Shown piece after piece: positions 45,251 through 56,478 of a stretch of DNA of 64,000 nucleotides. The translations under genes were made by a program, and so were the position numbers. The DNA is from Watersipora subatra (taxonomy: Eukaryota > Bryozoa > Gymnolaemata > Cheilostomatida > Watersiporidae). Numbering within the stretch: the stretch's first letter is position 1; every line of letters starts with the position of its first letter. The stretch lies in NCBI RefSeq assembly GCF_963576615.1, contig NC_088714.1, positions 40,214,572 through 40,278,571 of the forward strand, in the 5' to 3' direction. Under the pieces are notes generated by a model that was not told the origin of the DNA, searched no databases, and was given only the letters and a program-made list of their open reading frames with translations.

Positions 45251-45419
45251 AACTGAATATGATATGGATGCATTTGATGAGCTACCCTCAGCACAACTGA
45301 CTACTCAAGATGATACATCACCTGCATTACTTGTCTGTGGCTGTCACAACTGTGATGGCCAAATTGCTGTTTGTTACTGTATTGAATGCGCTCTGAAGAT
45401 GTGTGACACCCATGAGCAG
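45251..45419 (+). CDS. TRIM-like protein, exon 2 with B-box 1
   Basis: The acceptor ttctcttttag ends at 45250 and the donor GAGCAG|gtgggt begins at 45420. One base completes the codon split by intron 1, and 56 codons follow, ending in phase 0. After an acidic linker comes a type-1 B-box: Cys86, Cys89, Cys98, Cys101, Cys106, His109, with the last His (113) supplied by exon 3. B-box 1 domains stack beside the RING and help TRIM dimers assemble (knowledge of the family). The long 5.2-kb intron before it is full of transposon copies. Confidence 0.82.
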
Positions 45420-45757
45420 GTGGGTGGGCCTGTTTAAGGTAGACATTAAATAGTGGTTGATGAACTGCTTAATTTGTCTACTTTTGAAATTCTTTATACA
45501 CTTTGTCAGACCTTCTACTTCACATGCACATATATAAACAGTTTGCTGAAGTTTTAAGTCTTACTGTAACATATTTAAGACAATTGCCCTTTTATTAAAA
45601 GTTTAATTGTTCTGGTTAATCTGTTGTTGTATATTGACTAATAATAGTATATTAACTTTAGATCTCTAATGCTGCATACACAGATATGGTTATTGCTAAT
45701 TTAGTCCAACACACCAGCTATCTCATCATTCACAGCTTTACCTGTTTTTTCTTTTAG

Positions 45758-45938
45758 GTTCACAAGTGTTTGGTCGGTAGCCAGCATCAAACCATACCAA
45801 TCTCTACATATCAGTTGCATCCTGGGATATACAAAAGGGTCTTGTGTCAGCAACATGGTCAAGATGTATTAGAAGTTTGTAATAAATGCAACCGCACAGC
45901 CTGTATAAGATGTGACAGAAATGATGAGAGATGTCAAA
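45758..45938 (+). CDS. TRIM-like protein, exon 3 with B-box 2
   Basis: The acceptor tttttcttttag ends at 45757. The frame continues in phase 0 from exon 2. The B-box 2 core is clear: Cys141, His144, Cys152, Cys155, Cys160, Cys163. The two closing histidines expected 5-8 residues later are replaced by Glu/Gln (DRNDERCQ). The only plausible donor is CAAA|gtaagc at 45939, leaving phase 1. If the intron were retained, the frame would add SKHIIEH and run to TAA at 46019-46021, a short ending that contains the missing-looking histidines. The next recognised exon (48558) starts in phase 0, so one small exon between has been missed or the donor differs. Confidence 0.75.
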
Positions 45939-46630
45939 GTAAGCATATTATAGAGCATACAAGTACACATCTATACAGATGGATGTCTACCAAGCTTGAG
46001 TCCTTTTTCTTGCAAGTTTAAAAGAAAGCTAATTTCCTAAAACTTTCATTTTTTAAATCAACGAAAAATACATAGCAGCTGCTTAATGCTTGACAATTTA
46101 TCTCACATTTATCTCTCTTTTATGGCAGATGTCATAGGTTTTATTGTTATCACAAAAATTTGAATAAGAAACTAAAAGAACTCTCCTAGAATTGCCTGCG
46201 CTTCACAAACAATAGTTCATCGAATTGGTGACTTGTCCATAAAAAAGTTGTAAAATGTTTCAAATCATAGTTGGATGGTGTTTCGGAAACAAAGCCTGTA
46301 GTTCGAAATAGTTGCTAAGTAGTGTAAACATGCTTGATGCCCAAAGTCATATATATGGCACACCAATTATTGTATTATACTGGGTGTTAAGCTTTCCAGA
46401 ACAGGTACCTCTAAGAAGCTAGTCTATAGTCTCCCAAAATCACCTAAGAATAGGTCGTGTTTTTTACAACATATTCTTGTTTATGAATCGTTTGTCATTA
46501 TAAGTGCATCACACAGAGGAATTATCTGAATCTATGCATAATTGTGATACTTTCAAGTTACGGGTGATCCCTAAAACATACTGTAGAATGTGAATGTTCT
46601 AGAGGTATTGTAATCTAGAGGCTTTTGATT
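45939..46630. other. Intron 3, left part
   Basis: No repeat family recognised before the family D copy at 46631. A small exon with phase 1 entry and phase 0 exit should lie somewhere between 45939 and 48557, but I could not identify it. Confidence 0.35.
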
Positions 46631-47700
46631 GTTTCACGACCAAACACGAACGAAGCGATTGGTTTGGGAAATTTATGATAAATGCACATGTGCACACAAT
46701 TCCCGAAAAATTATCCGTTAACGGCCATCACCAAACCCTTGTAACGAAATCTTATCAAAAAATTTAACTATTTTTCAGTAAAGTCGTTTAAGTATAATAA
46801 TGCTACAAAACGCATATAAACCTATTTAAATATGTTACCAAGCCTTTGAAAGGTTACCGCAAATTCCTAAAACTAACCCATCTGATCGGATTATACATAA
46901 ATAGACAAATTTATTTGGCCGAAAATCGTTATTAAAACTTGCTAAGCCTCACTTTTATCAAAGTTAAGACTGGAAATTAAAACGCCGAGTGACAGAGAAT
47001 AGAACGATTAAGTCGTGTGCATTTCACGAAAAAAATAATGTGCATGTTTAACCAGTCTATAACACTGTCGAATTGCCGAAGGTTTCTGTAATTAAGTTAG
47101 GAGTACTGAAATCATTTCATTTTTGCCGACTTCAAAGTAACTGACATTTTAGACAATTTTGAGTACTTTGGAATTCTAACTAATGTCCAACGCAGTGTAA
47201 GTAAAGAAAATGCCGATGATATTTTAACGGTTCTTATGAGATTATTACAATAATTAATTATAAGTTTGGATGACTACAGAACAAGGACTACGTAGTACAG
47301 ATTTTCTAAAAATCTATATAAATATCGCAACTTCGTGATATTGTTAGCTATGACATTTTGAAATGTAAACAAAATTGTGCATTGGTTTTTATATTATTGC
47401 TATATTAATAATATCGGTTATTCTAATAATATCAATGCATTTTACTTCTAATATTGGCCAATATCGCATTTCTCCTATTGCAGGGGAGAGATATAAACAT
47501 ATAATCTTTTCCTTTCATTATTGCTGTTTGTTGTATATAATAACACACACACCCAGTACATCACAGCTACCATTGCAGTTATCCTATTGCACTGCAGTGC
47601 CATTTGACTGCTAATATTGCATTTCTCAAACATCAGTACCCTTTCTTTTTTTCCAATATCACTTTGGTTGTGGGCTGTATGACAGGGGAATTTCTAGTTA
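46631..47700 (+). mobile_element. Dispersed repeat family D, copy 1
   Basis: About 1.07 kb matching 61292-62338 in opposite orientation. Landmarks: cacgaccaaac at one end, ataaatgcacatgtgcacac, gacattttagacaattttga, ctctcctattgcaggggaga, and gggctgtatgac...gaatttctagtt at the other end. Both ends carry CACGACCAAA-type words facing each other, so it may be a TIR element, but similarity between copies extends past these words. No protein seen. Confidence 0.72.
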
Positions 47701-48557
47701 TAAAATATTAGGCAATTTTTTCAAGTGCACTCAGATGACTCTGAGATTTTTAGCCATCGCCGTATGTTTAATAAAAGCAATAAAACGTACTAATAACACA
47801 ATTTAATATTTAATTGTTATGTGTTAACAAAACACTGTTAGGTCATGCAACGTTTCCAACAATTAATTTCATTTTGAAGTCAGATCGTGGAATCCGTGCT
47901 AATTTTTCCAGGGAAAGATTGAGGGTAATTAATACAATCATTCATATGCAAATGTCGAGTGACGATATTCAGGCTTATGTATTGCTTCTTAAAATTAATG
48001 CAGGCAAAATCACCCTTAAAGACAAGGGCAAAACAGATGTGCATTTGATTTTACTTCTGCCACTAAAACATATGTTGAAACGGCTGGGCTGGACCATGTA
48101 GTCAGTGTGACATGATGAGTAAAATTGTAACGATTTTAATGATTTTTAGCAAAAACAAGGCTTGTCAAGGTATAAAGTGTGATTAAACATCCTATGCAGG
48201 TGTAGTGTCCAAGCTTTTTAATGAATAAAAATGATCCGGTGATTTTTTTGAATTTGTAGGCTTTATGAAATAAGACTGTTACACAACATTGTCTAGAACC
48301 AACCAAAGTATTTTTTAATGTTTGAACACCCACATAAAAATCAGTTTCTGTTGGTTTTTTCTGTAGAAAATGTATTTTTCAAATCTCACAGGAGCATGTC
48401 ATACAGGGGAAGACTGAACATTATATTGTCATTTGAGTATGTTCCTTGTAAATAAAGTACTCTAATGTATGTTATATTGTTTCATTCCAATTTTGAAATT
48501 AAAATAAATCATATCATATGCGGAATAATTTTAATTTATAAGTTTGCTTCTCTTTAG
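47701..48557. other. Intron 3, right part
   Basis: An open frame at 47814-48101 (+) is protein-like (RVINTIIHMQMSSDDIQAYV) but I cannot name a family or give it clean splice sites. Confidence 0.35.
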
Positions 48558-48684
48558 TGTGAAGGTCAATTTGGTGAGTTGTTTTTAGAGAAGTCACGGA
48601 AGAGAAGAGAAGTTAGAAAAAATTGTGATGAATATTGTGCAGAACCGATGAAAAAGATCAAGTACGCTAGCAAGATGATGGAGG
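48558..48684 (+). CDS. TRIM-like protein, basic linker exon
   Basis: The acceptor ttgcttctctttag ends at 48557, and the frame is open for 42 codons in phase 0. The donor GGAG|G is followed by gtaatt at 48685, leaving phase 1. The product is Lys/Arg/Glu-rich (EKSRKRREVRKN, then AEPMKKIKYASKMMEG-type residues) and suits a helical linker or a nuclear localisation signal after the B-boxes. Its exit phase fits both copies of the duplicated exon that follow. Its entry phase does not fit exon 3 directly. Confidence 0.6.
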
Positions 48685-49201
48685 GTAATTATTAACATGG
48701 AAACTCTGGTCATAAATAATAGCCTATTTTTTCATATTATCTGGGATCATCCTATTTTTATGAGTTTTTAAACTTATTCAACTACATAATTAACTCAAGT
48801 TTATTGTGTTTGTATTACTTGCTCACTAAAATTTGTGAGGAAAAAATATAAATTCTTTTCTGAGGAAGCGAGCTAGCTATTCTTGATTGCAGTTAACTGC
48901 AGGACTCTTTATGTAAGATGCTTGTTTGCTCCTGTCACACCTCATTTCATGAATAGTTAGAGAGACTCCTACTAAGTCCATCGTCTAAACTGTAAGAACT
49001 TTGGCTATCAACTTCTTGTAGATCTATATAGTTTATCTTCCTGTAGTCTTTCTACGGTACTCTCCCCCATTTGATTCACTCTCTGTCTTCACATCCGTAT
49101 GTACACAGCACCAACCTGAGTATTAGTAACACCTTGTATGGCTGTTATAATCATAGCTTGTATTTATCAGTATGTATGCTATGATGTTGCTATTGTTACA
49201 G

Positions 49202-49324
49202 AAGCTGTACCATGTACATCAAATCAACCAGATTCACCAATTTCATCTACAACAAGTTTGTCAGCAAGATCACCAAACAATGCTGACTTGTCCAACATGT
49301 CTCCAACCAACTCTGCTGATGAAG
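49202..49324 (+). CDS. TRIM-like protein, duplicated Ser/Asn-rich exon, copy a
   Basis: The acceptor gctattgttacag ends at 49201. 123 nt follow to a weak donor, GATGAAG|gtttct at 49325. The exon enters and leaves in phase 1, so it can be skipped, doubled or exchanged without breaking the frame. The 41 residues are Ser/Pro/Asn-rich and look disordered (DSPISSTTSLSARSPNNADL, then SNMSPTNSADE). If the donor is not used, the frame runs on to TAA at 49384-49386. A second possible donor, ACAA|gtttgt at about 49256, is in the same phase. Linker function is inferred from composition and place between B-boxes and coiled coil. Confidence 0.6.
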
Positions 49325-49853
49325 GTTTCTGTAGCACTTTCTTAGAGATGATGAAAAAATGTCATTCTTCTATTCATTTACTTTAACCAAGCCACCTTTA
49401 TTCAAATCTGCTATCTCCAATTGTCGTCACACGCACGCGTTGGCTGACATGCTGACAACGGACTGCTGAGTGTTGTCACATTTGCGGGAAAAACGTTATC
49501 CCTTCATCAAACTACAGGAAACAATTACCAGATCATTGAGGACATTATATGAGCCAAGTTTTGGAAAGGGCAAAATACGACGCAGCCTTTTAATTAAAAT
49601 GAATAGTTAGAGAGACTCCTACTAGTTCCATCGTCTAAATTGTAAGAGCTTTGGCTATCAATTTCTTGTAGATCTATAGAGTTTATCTTCCTGTAGTCTT
49701 TCTACAGTACTCTCACCTATTTTATTCATTCTCTGCCTTCACTCATCTGTATGTACACATCACCAAACTGAGTATTAGTAACATCTCTTATGTCTGTTAT
49801 AATCATAGCTCGTTTTCATTAGTGTATATGCTATGATGTTGTTATTGTTACAG

Positions 49854-49976
49854 AAGCTGTACCATGTACATCAAATCAGCCAGATTCACCAATTTCATCT
49901 ACATCAAGTTTGTCAGCAGGATCACCGAGCAATGCTGACTTGTCCAACATGTCCCCAGCCAACTCTGCTGATGAAG
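49854..49976 (+). CDS. TRIM-like protein, duplicated Ser/Asn-rich exon, copy b
   Basis: Same length, phase, acceptor and donor type (GATGAAG|gttttt at 49977) as copy a, lying 652 bp downstream. It differs at four of 41 residues (T to S, R to G, N to S, T to A), all mild changes, and keeps the frame. Both copies may be used in series, or they may be alternatives. Without splicing this frame runs on to TGA at 50126-50128. The next in-phase exon is at 60165, more than 10 kb away. Confidence 0.58.
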
Positions 49977-50264
49977 GTTTTTGTAGCGCTTTCTTAGGGA
50001 TGATGAGAAAATGCCATTTTTCCATTCATTTACTTTATTCAAGCCACATTGGGTCATTTGCCAAATCTACTGTCTCTGTCTGTCGTCACACGCATACGTC
50101 GGCTGACGAGGCCACAGTCAAATTATGAGTGTTTTCAGATTTGCTAAAAAATCATTATTCCTTCGTCAGACCATAGGAAACAAGTACCAAATTAGCGAGC
50201 ACATTTTATTAGCACACCCACGGCTTTGAAAAGAACAAAATACGACGCAGCCTTTTAATTAAAA

Positions 50265-51480
50265 GTTGTGAATGTAGCTTTGGAAACTACCAACCGAAAT
50301 ACTGCTGTAGTTGTTGGCATCAACAAAAAACAACCCGATGAGAAGTATCGAGTGCTGGTCGCATGACAATGATTGTTTCTTATGACCTCATTACGCGCGT
50401 ACAAGCACTGAATGTTTCCTAGCGTCTTATTGTTGAATATTTTATTTTTAGCATTTGCAAATTTCTACAGTTAAATCAAATTGTATTAATAACTGCTCTC
50501 ATAAAAATTCCTATTTAAATTTGGTAATCTTTGATGTAACTCTTTTACATAGTTACATGTATATTTATATCTTTTCATTATACAATACCCTAACTTATAT
50601 GACATCAAGTTTCTCATCTGAGTGACAATATCCTAACTTTGAACATAGTGAGAAGTTTACAGGTATAATTTTTAGAATGCTTGTATAAGCCGTACACCAA
50701 ACTTTCAAACAAAACTTTATGTTCACAGGCACAACTTATACACAAGGATTTATGAGTATAGATTGATAGTATATTTATGATATCACAAGTATAGATTGAC
50801 TTAAAATACAATCTATGTTGAGCACTTTGTGCAATAATAAGAAGCTAAAAAATTTTAATATAAAATCTCTTAAAAGATAACTCTGTAATTGGCTTCATTC
50901 TTAGATACCAATTATTAGCTAATTTTGATTATGTTTTGGTTAGTAAAGGATCCGTCGTGAACCCTTTACTGCTTCACAATGAACCACCCACTCGATCTTC
51001 TAGATAGGTATAAATATATTTACATAAATGAATGTATGTAAATGTAGTCAGTGTTTGTGCATACGATAGACTGCATATAATGAGGCTTTACCGGGCTCAG
51101 CCTTGCTTTTTCCTCTTTTATATTGTTTGGGAAGGTTTGAGCTCCGCCTTCATCTCTAAAGAACTGAATATTGGAGTCAGTCATTGATGGTGTAGAACAT
51201 TGTCCGTAGCTTTAGTCACTTTGGTCCAGTGCTGACTGTCAGCTAATACTTGCCTGGCCATCCTCACCTGCTGGTCGCGTAATAACTAACTGGCCTGGTG
51301 GCATCAGAGGATCTGTGTGAGGGGGTCCGCAGCGGCACCTGGCTCAGATGACGGGCTGGCTAGAGCTTTCGGCTTTGCTAGAGCTCTTCTTAGTTGAAGC
51401 TTCAGAGGCTAGGCCGGTGCCTTCTTTGGCAATGCTGGCAAGTCTTTCTGTAGGCTGTTCTTGTCCCTTCTTTCTATGGC
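50265..51480. other. Intron, left part of the 10-kb intron
   Basis: AT-rich. A small direct repeat (gagtatagattgatagtata/agtatagattgacttaaaat) at about 50755-50800. From about 51060 the DNA becomes GC-richer and may already belong to the gypsy fragment that follows. Confidence 0.4.
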
Positions 51481-51489
51481 CTTGTGCCT

Positions 51490-52470
51490 GCTTTCCATGA
51501 CTGGCTGTGCCAGCTGATCATATTGAATTCAACAGGATATGGCCAGGGAGAGAATCATGGCCAGTCATGTACCTTGAAGAACTGAAGCCACTTGAGGTGG
51601 TAAACGTGGTACATCACAGATTCTCGTTATGCAGCATTACATGGTCTCTTGATACATGCTGCCCTGTGCAGGGACACACAAAGTTAGCAAAATGCTGCAG
51701 TACGTGGTGCCAGCCTACTGTCTCATCTGAGTTTGCCGTGACCACAAGCTACCACACTACCACAGGCTCCTCATCTGAGTCTAGTAGACCGTCCAAGCAG
51801 GTCAGGTATAATTGCAGTGGCTCAAAACCTGGTCAGTTTCTGGGTCGTTTTGTAGAGGTGGAGCTTAATCCGGAAATGCAAATGTTTTGCCGGCACTAAG
51901 CGACGAGGTTTTAAGCAAGTGCCAATGTTTAGTCGGTTAGAAATTGAGTCTGTAATCTTTTTATTTTTTTTGTAACAAAATAAAGCATAAACATCGTTTT
52001 AGACAAATCTTTAATCAAAAATATGAGATCTTTCATCAAACTAGCATAACGTATTCACATAGTTGTTTATCGTAGTTTTGTCGTGTTAAGACGAAATAGT
52101 AACATGCTCACGAAACGGAAAAAAATCTTCTCAAAAATACATCATTAATTATTCTGTATTCGTCTATACAGTGTGTATGAAAAATATCTTACATACGTTG
52201 TAATATGATTGCACTTACATGTATGTAACGCGGTATTATATAAGTTATTGAATATTTGTGATTATGTTCTAACCAAATAAAATGCACATTGAAACAATTG
52301 TCTACTTTGCTACCATTCTGAGAGCTAAAGAAGATTCTATTTCATTTTAGTGTAACTATTTATGTTAGCGTATCGTAAGACAAAGATCGTGAAAAGGCAA
52401 CAGAAGACATTAGTCTATCTTATCTTTACTACAAACACCGACTTCTCCAACAACTAACTTTGTTTAGATT
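51490..52470 (+). mobile_element. Ty3/gypsy fragment 2a: pol C-terminus plus 3' non-coding part
   Basis: An open frame at 51507-51899 ends with SSRPSKQVRYNCS, like the basic tail of gypsy polyproteins, and then a stop. From 51782 to 52467 the sequence matches 57850-57200 on the other strand (aattgcagtggctcaaaacc, ctgggtcgttttgtag, tctcaaaaatacatcatta, gcaacagaagacatta). The matching part probably contains the LTR or 3' untranslated region, but no TG...CA borders were found. It is oriented + here and - at 57.2-57.9 kb. Confidence 0.55.
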
Positions 52471-53220
52471 TTGAACATGACCGCACTCTGTAGGTATTCA
52501 TTTGTCAATTTGCTTATATATTTATTATTTATGTACAGCATTGTGTGACCAAAAATTTTTTCTTGATTTGTTGGGCAAAAAATATTTTCTTTTTGTTGGC
52601 ATGATGATGTATTTTCTTGCTCCAATATAAATAATGCATGTGGCAATTGTTGTGCATCATTGTTAGCAGCTTTCTCGTTACCTCCACAAGCACAATGTAG
52701 CCAATTCTGGAAAATCAGAGGGCAGCACACACAAAACCTTCAGCATGATGTATGTCTATTGGCATTGCTGACGCTTTACAACATACATTGTTTGAAAAGT
52801 CGATGCGCAATGACAAAATGTCTGGTGATGGACCACTGGAACAATGATGGGAAGTAGGTTGTTTTAGTTATCGGACGAATCTATCATGATAAATTGTAAA
52901 GTTAAATAATTTTACTTTATTTGATATAAAAAGAAAATGCTGCACATAACTTAATTACTACCACATCAGCACCAAAGCCATAAAAGGCCTTTAACAAGCA
53001 CAAATGAGAACAGAATAACACAGTAGAAAAGGGCTACATATACTACATGTGGATATGTGAAAATAAGTGAATATAAGTCTGGTTTATTTGAAAAAAAATC
53101 AGTGTTGAAAATCCTGAATGTTTTATGTATGTAGGTATGTTTTAATTTGATCAATATATTCACTCAAAATTGAGCACAGTACAAGCTGAAACAGTTCGAG
53201 TTTTTGCATATAAAAGTATT
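52471..53220. other. 3' flank of the antisense gene, no repeat
   Basis: On the minus strand an AATAAA (complement of tttatt at 53083-53088) lies about 300 bp behind the stop of the antisense gene and could be its polyadenylation signal. Confidence 0.35.
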
Positions 53221-53229
53221 CCTATCTAG

Positions 53230-53356
53230 AACAAGTTTGTTCTCTATGGCTGCAGATGAATTGGCAATGAGGTAGAGGGCACGCCAGATGCCGTCTGGCG
53301 TGACTTCCCTTCATTGCGAGTTCACCCACAGCTATGAGGAACAAACTTGTTCTATG
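53230..53356. mobile_element. Hairpin MITE of about 127 bp
   Basis: Arms beginning AACAAGTTTGTTC face each other and the centre is itself palindromic (gcacgccagatgccgtctgg). The 9-mer CCTATCTAG stands on both sides (53221-53229 and 53357-53365), as expected for a target duplication of Mutator-like length. The right end has a few extra bases (ctatg) beyond the match to the left end. Confidence 0.7.
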
Positions 53357-53387
53357 CCTATCTAGATATTGCTTGTATTAGAAAGCC

Positions 53388-53450
53388 TCAGGAAGCATTT
53401 TTGCTCTGTGATTTCTTACTCCCTGCAAACTCCTCTTGGAGATCCTTGAT
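53388..53450 (-). CDS. Antisense gene, last exon (20 codons plus stop)
   Basis: Minus strand: the acceptor tttttattttag is followed by a phase-0 frame, IKDLQEEFAGSKKSQSKNAS, and TGA (53390-53388). It fits the preceding exon at 54265-54428, which leaves phase 0. The peptide is a short helix followed by a Ser/Lys-rich end. The hairpin MITE at 53230-53356 lies just behind the stop, probably in the 3' untranslated region. Confidence 0.6.
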   Translation of the reverse strand: MKDLQEEFAGSKKSQSKNAS

Positions 53451-53884
53451 CTAAAATAAAAACAATCATAGCATGTGTATTTACATCTCCTTGAACTTGT
53501 AAAGTACTGTGAATGCAGTATTCAAGTAGCATTATTTGCGACATTTTTTGACTTTGACAGGAATATTATTTGTTAATTTAATGAAGTAGATTGGAAAGTT
53601 ACATTGGACATTGTGATTAGCTGGAAGTTAATTTGGCGATCTCAAAGAACCGGACAAATCTGCTTTTGCTAGTTCCTGACTTTATTACTGTTTTTACAGT
53701 AGTTTTATTTCACAATTATTCTCTGGCTTCATATATCTTCTCAGATCCTACATTGCTCAACCGACTTAGCCTATAGAGTTGACTTGTACAAGACAACAGC
53801 GAAATTAGTCCAAGTACTCAGTCTATGAATCGGATGGTGTTGTGGCACCTTGTTATCAATTTCTCAAAGAGTTGATAACAACTC

Positions 53885-54156
53885 CAGAGATGCTCCCAAA
53901 TCCTGATTAGAGATTTGCACATTACATCAAATCACCAATCATGAGATTGGCATCAAAGCACCATAAAAATGGATTACCCAGTTTGTAAATTAATTCAAAT
54001 TAAAACCATCAATTACGTAGTGGATGATGGTTTTAATTTCATTTTATTTGAAACCTGAGCAGTCACCCTTCTAAGTGATTTGATTTGGAGCAAAACGCAT
54101 GCCAGCGATTTGATATGCTTTACAAATCTGGAATCAAAGATTTGGGAGCATCGCTG
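53885..54156. mobile_element. hAT-type MITE, 272 bp, in an intron of the antisense gene
   Basis: The ends CAGAGATGCTCCCAAATC and, on the other strand, CAGCGATGCTCCCAAATC are flanked by AACAACTC (53877-53884) and CACAACTC (54157-54164), a 7-of-8 match. A hairpin with arms ttcaaattaaaaccatca and tgatggttttaattt lies in the middle. Confidence 0.72.
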
Positions 54157-54264
54157 CACAACTCTCTCCAATTCAGACACTGAGCACTTACACTAAAGTG
54201 ACACGAAAGCATCATGCAACAAGGTTCTAATTTTAAAACTGAGTTACTGAATATTACCACTCAC

Positions 54265-54428
54265 CGGACTGTTAGGTATGAAAGTAACATCAGGTGTCTG
54301 AGTTACATCTATAATGCTGTCGTTTGTGGCGTTTCGTAGATGCTCCCCACATCTATGGAAGCTCGCATAGCCTCTGCTCTTACTCCTACCCGTCCTGAGC
54401 AAGCACTGCGTTTCCTCCTTATCTTGAG
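54265..54428 (-). CDS. Antisense gene, exon 4
   Basis: Minus strand: the acceptor ctgatttatag and the donor AGTCCG|gtgagt bound an exon of 2 + 162 nt leaving phase 0. The chosen frame has TQCLLRTGRSKSRGYASFH, then a stretch rich in Asn/Asp ending VTQTPDVTFIPNSP. It needs phase 1 from the exon before. The strong donor of that exon gives phase 0, in which case this exon would end early in another frame at TAG. The reading shown is preferred because it also stays open through the last exon. Confidence 0.5.
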
Positions 54429-54709
54429 CTATAAATCAGAATGCTCGAGGCATTGAACGTTTGGCTGGGTGTGAACAGGCAACTTAACAAATATCGCAGT
54501 TGGCAGCAAAGAATTTGTTTCTAAAACCTAATCCTGCCTACACAAGGGGTTCTTCTGCATTATCCTACTATAACTTCACGTTTTTCTAGCTACTAATCTA
54601 GGGCTATAAATGGCTTGAAGATCTGCCTACCAATGAAATTCCACATTTAACCATAATTAATATTGCACGATTTGCCTAAAATTTTATTGCTGGTTATGTG
54701 AGTGAGTAC

Positions 54710-54769
54710 CTCCGTGTTACTATCAGATGTATTGTCTTGAGGATACAGTCTCTTTGTTGGATTCTGTGA
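54710..54769 (-). CDS. Antisense gene, exon 3
   Basis: Minus strand: the acceptor tatttttag and the donor ACGGAG|gtactc (54709) bound 60 nt in phase 0. The peptide SQNPTKRLYPQDNTSDSNTE is polar. A second, weaker donor (GATA|gtaaca, exon end 54721) leaves phase 1 and so fits exon 4 in its preferred frame. It is open which is used, or whether alternative splicing makes two C-termini. Confidence 0.5.
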
Positions 54770-55610
54770 CTAAAAATATAAACAATACGTAAATTATGTA
54801 TATCGACACCATGTGACAACATATATGAATTTATGCACATGTATAGCATATTTATATTTGTGGGCACAATCTAACTAAATTCAAATTGGCAAAAGAGTCC
54901 AAACAAAGGCCTTGTTGCCAGGGCTCCAAAATAAGCATTCATTTTATCTTGCTTTTAATGATTGTTTTTGCAAATTTTAGGTGTGAAATATTCAATGTAA
55001 AATAAAATATTACGTCCAAGTTTAACCAAAGGTGTGAACTGCGATATAATACTATCTGGCGCATGTGTGAGGCCTCGGGATGAGAAATTCTCAAGAAAAA
55101 TGAGACAGATTGCCGTAAACTTCACTGGCTATTGGGTCAAGGATATGGTATCTGAGCATTCCAATCAAGTCCTTGTTTCTTTGCAATTCTACCAAATTTC
55201 TATGAGAGTGTAGATGAATTAAAATAAAAGAAAATGTTTTTGAACTTTGATGTACCGTGAGACCGAAAGCAAAGTATCGAATACAGCTTAGACATGTCGC
55301 AACCCTCACAGTAGTGTAGACTTAGATTTACTGCATTCTCTGATTTCGGCTTACAAGAACATAAATGTGCACGCATGCTTTTGTTACAAAATAGCTATTT
55401 CAGAAATAAGACAAATTAAAATCCATAAAAGTAATAAATATTATTCATCATCTCTATGTAAAATCCATACTATACTATCTGTGCATTTGCAAAGACATGG
55501 AAGGATAGCCCTGTCTAAATATATTGGACATACAATGACCGAGTTTTGCTGTCCAAAAATATCCCTTATAATAGGCTGAGTAAAATATGCTTGGTGTACC
55601 GGTAACTTAC

Positions 55611-55771
55611 CCTCCGCTGTTCTTTGTACTTTTCCTTCTGGGTTTGCTGTCTTTTAGGGCCGTACATGCAGCCATACTCTTTTTCTTCGCCATACTCTTT
55701 TTCTTCGCCATACATACATAAATAGCCTTGACTGTCATGAATGACGTTCTTACCTCTCCAAATATCTTCAC
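55611..55771 (-). CDS. Antisense gene, exon 2
   Basis: Minus strand: the acceptor is aatttagcaag (55772-) and the donor is CGGAGG|gtaagt. The exon of 2 + 159 nt joins exon 1 in phase and leaves phase 0. It contains a duplicated hexapeptide, YGEEKE YGEEKE, from an 18-bp tandem repeat, then CMYGP and a Gln/Lys-rich helix (QQTQKEKYKEQRR). A strong internal donor-like site, GAGAG|gtaaga at about 55752, is in the same phase as the real entry and could give a much shorter exon. Confidence 0.58.
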
Positions 55772-56478
55772 CTTGCTAAATTAGAGCAGATAAAATTTTA
55801 AAATTAAGAAACATGGTACAGATTTTTTAGATTCATCGGCTGAAGACGTTGTAGGTTTTTAGCCTTACTTGATTGCTAACACTCAATTGGGAACTAACTG
55901 CTGCATGTGTATGATGCTTGATACATTTATTGCTTGCTTGATTGTAGTTATTAATATATACAATGATTTTTAATGTCATTTTAATTGCATGCCAATGCTT
56001 GTACACTGAAGCCCATGTATATCTTCTAATAAAAGCTGTACTATAAGCTTGATTGTAATCCACTGCATGTCTGTATATACACGAATATCCACTTCGTCAA
56101 ATTAAGCTTAAGAGTTGAGTGTCTATAGAGAGTAATCCTTTATTGCTGAGAGGTAGATGGTGTGTATCCAGTGTGAGTTGCTAGTGAACTGATGAAAATT
56201 GTGTCAACTCTGCTTCAAGTAGGGCCTGTGACGTCATAGATCACATGGTACAAAAACAAACCAAAAAGGGCTTCATAAAACTGCAGCATAAAAACATAAG
56301 CTACTATTGACATGTACTTCTATTGCACAACAACCAAGCATAGGCCTACATTTTACAATCAAGGTTACACTTCACAATCAAGGTTACACTAAAATATCCG
56401 AGGTATAAAATGTTCATTTTCAACACAAGATCACAAATTACGCAGTGGAAAAAAAGTGCTTTAAGGATATGAGATTAC

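Larger units (their letters stand above)
48951..50264. repeat. Tandem duplication of about 652 bp
   Basis: 48951-49602 and 49603-50264 are direct copies, starting gaatagttagagagactcct and ending caaaatacgacgcagccttt. Similarity is high over intron and exon parts alike, with scattered substitutions and a few indels towards the end. Each copy contains one exon of the TRIM-like gene with its acceptor (attgttacag). Confidence 0.93.

Noticed and set aside
51507-51899. Possible host gene of 130 codons
   Set aside because: It directly precedes the sequence shared with the gypsy relic at 57.2-57.9 kb and ends in a gypsy-like basic tail, so it is kept as a retroelement fragment.
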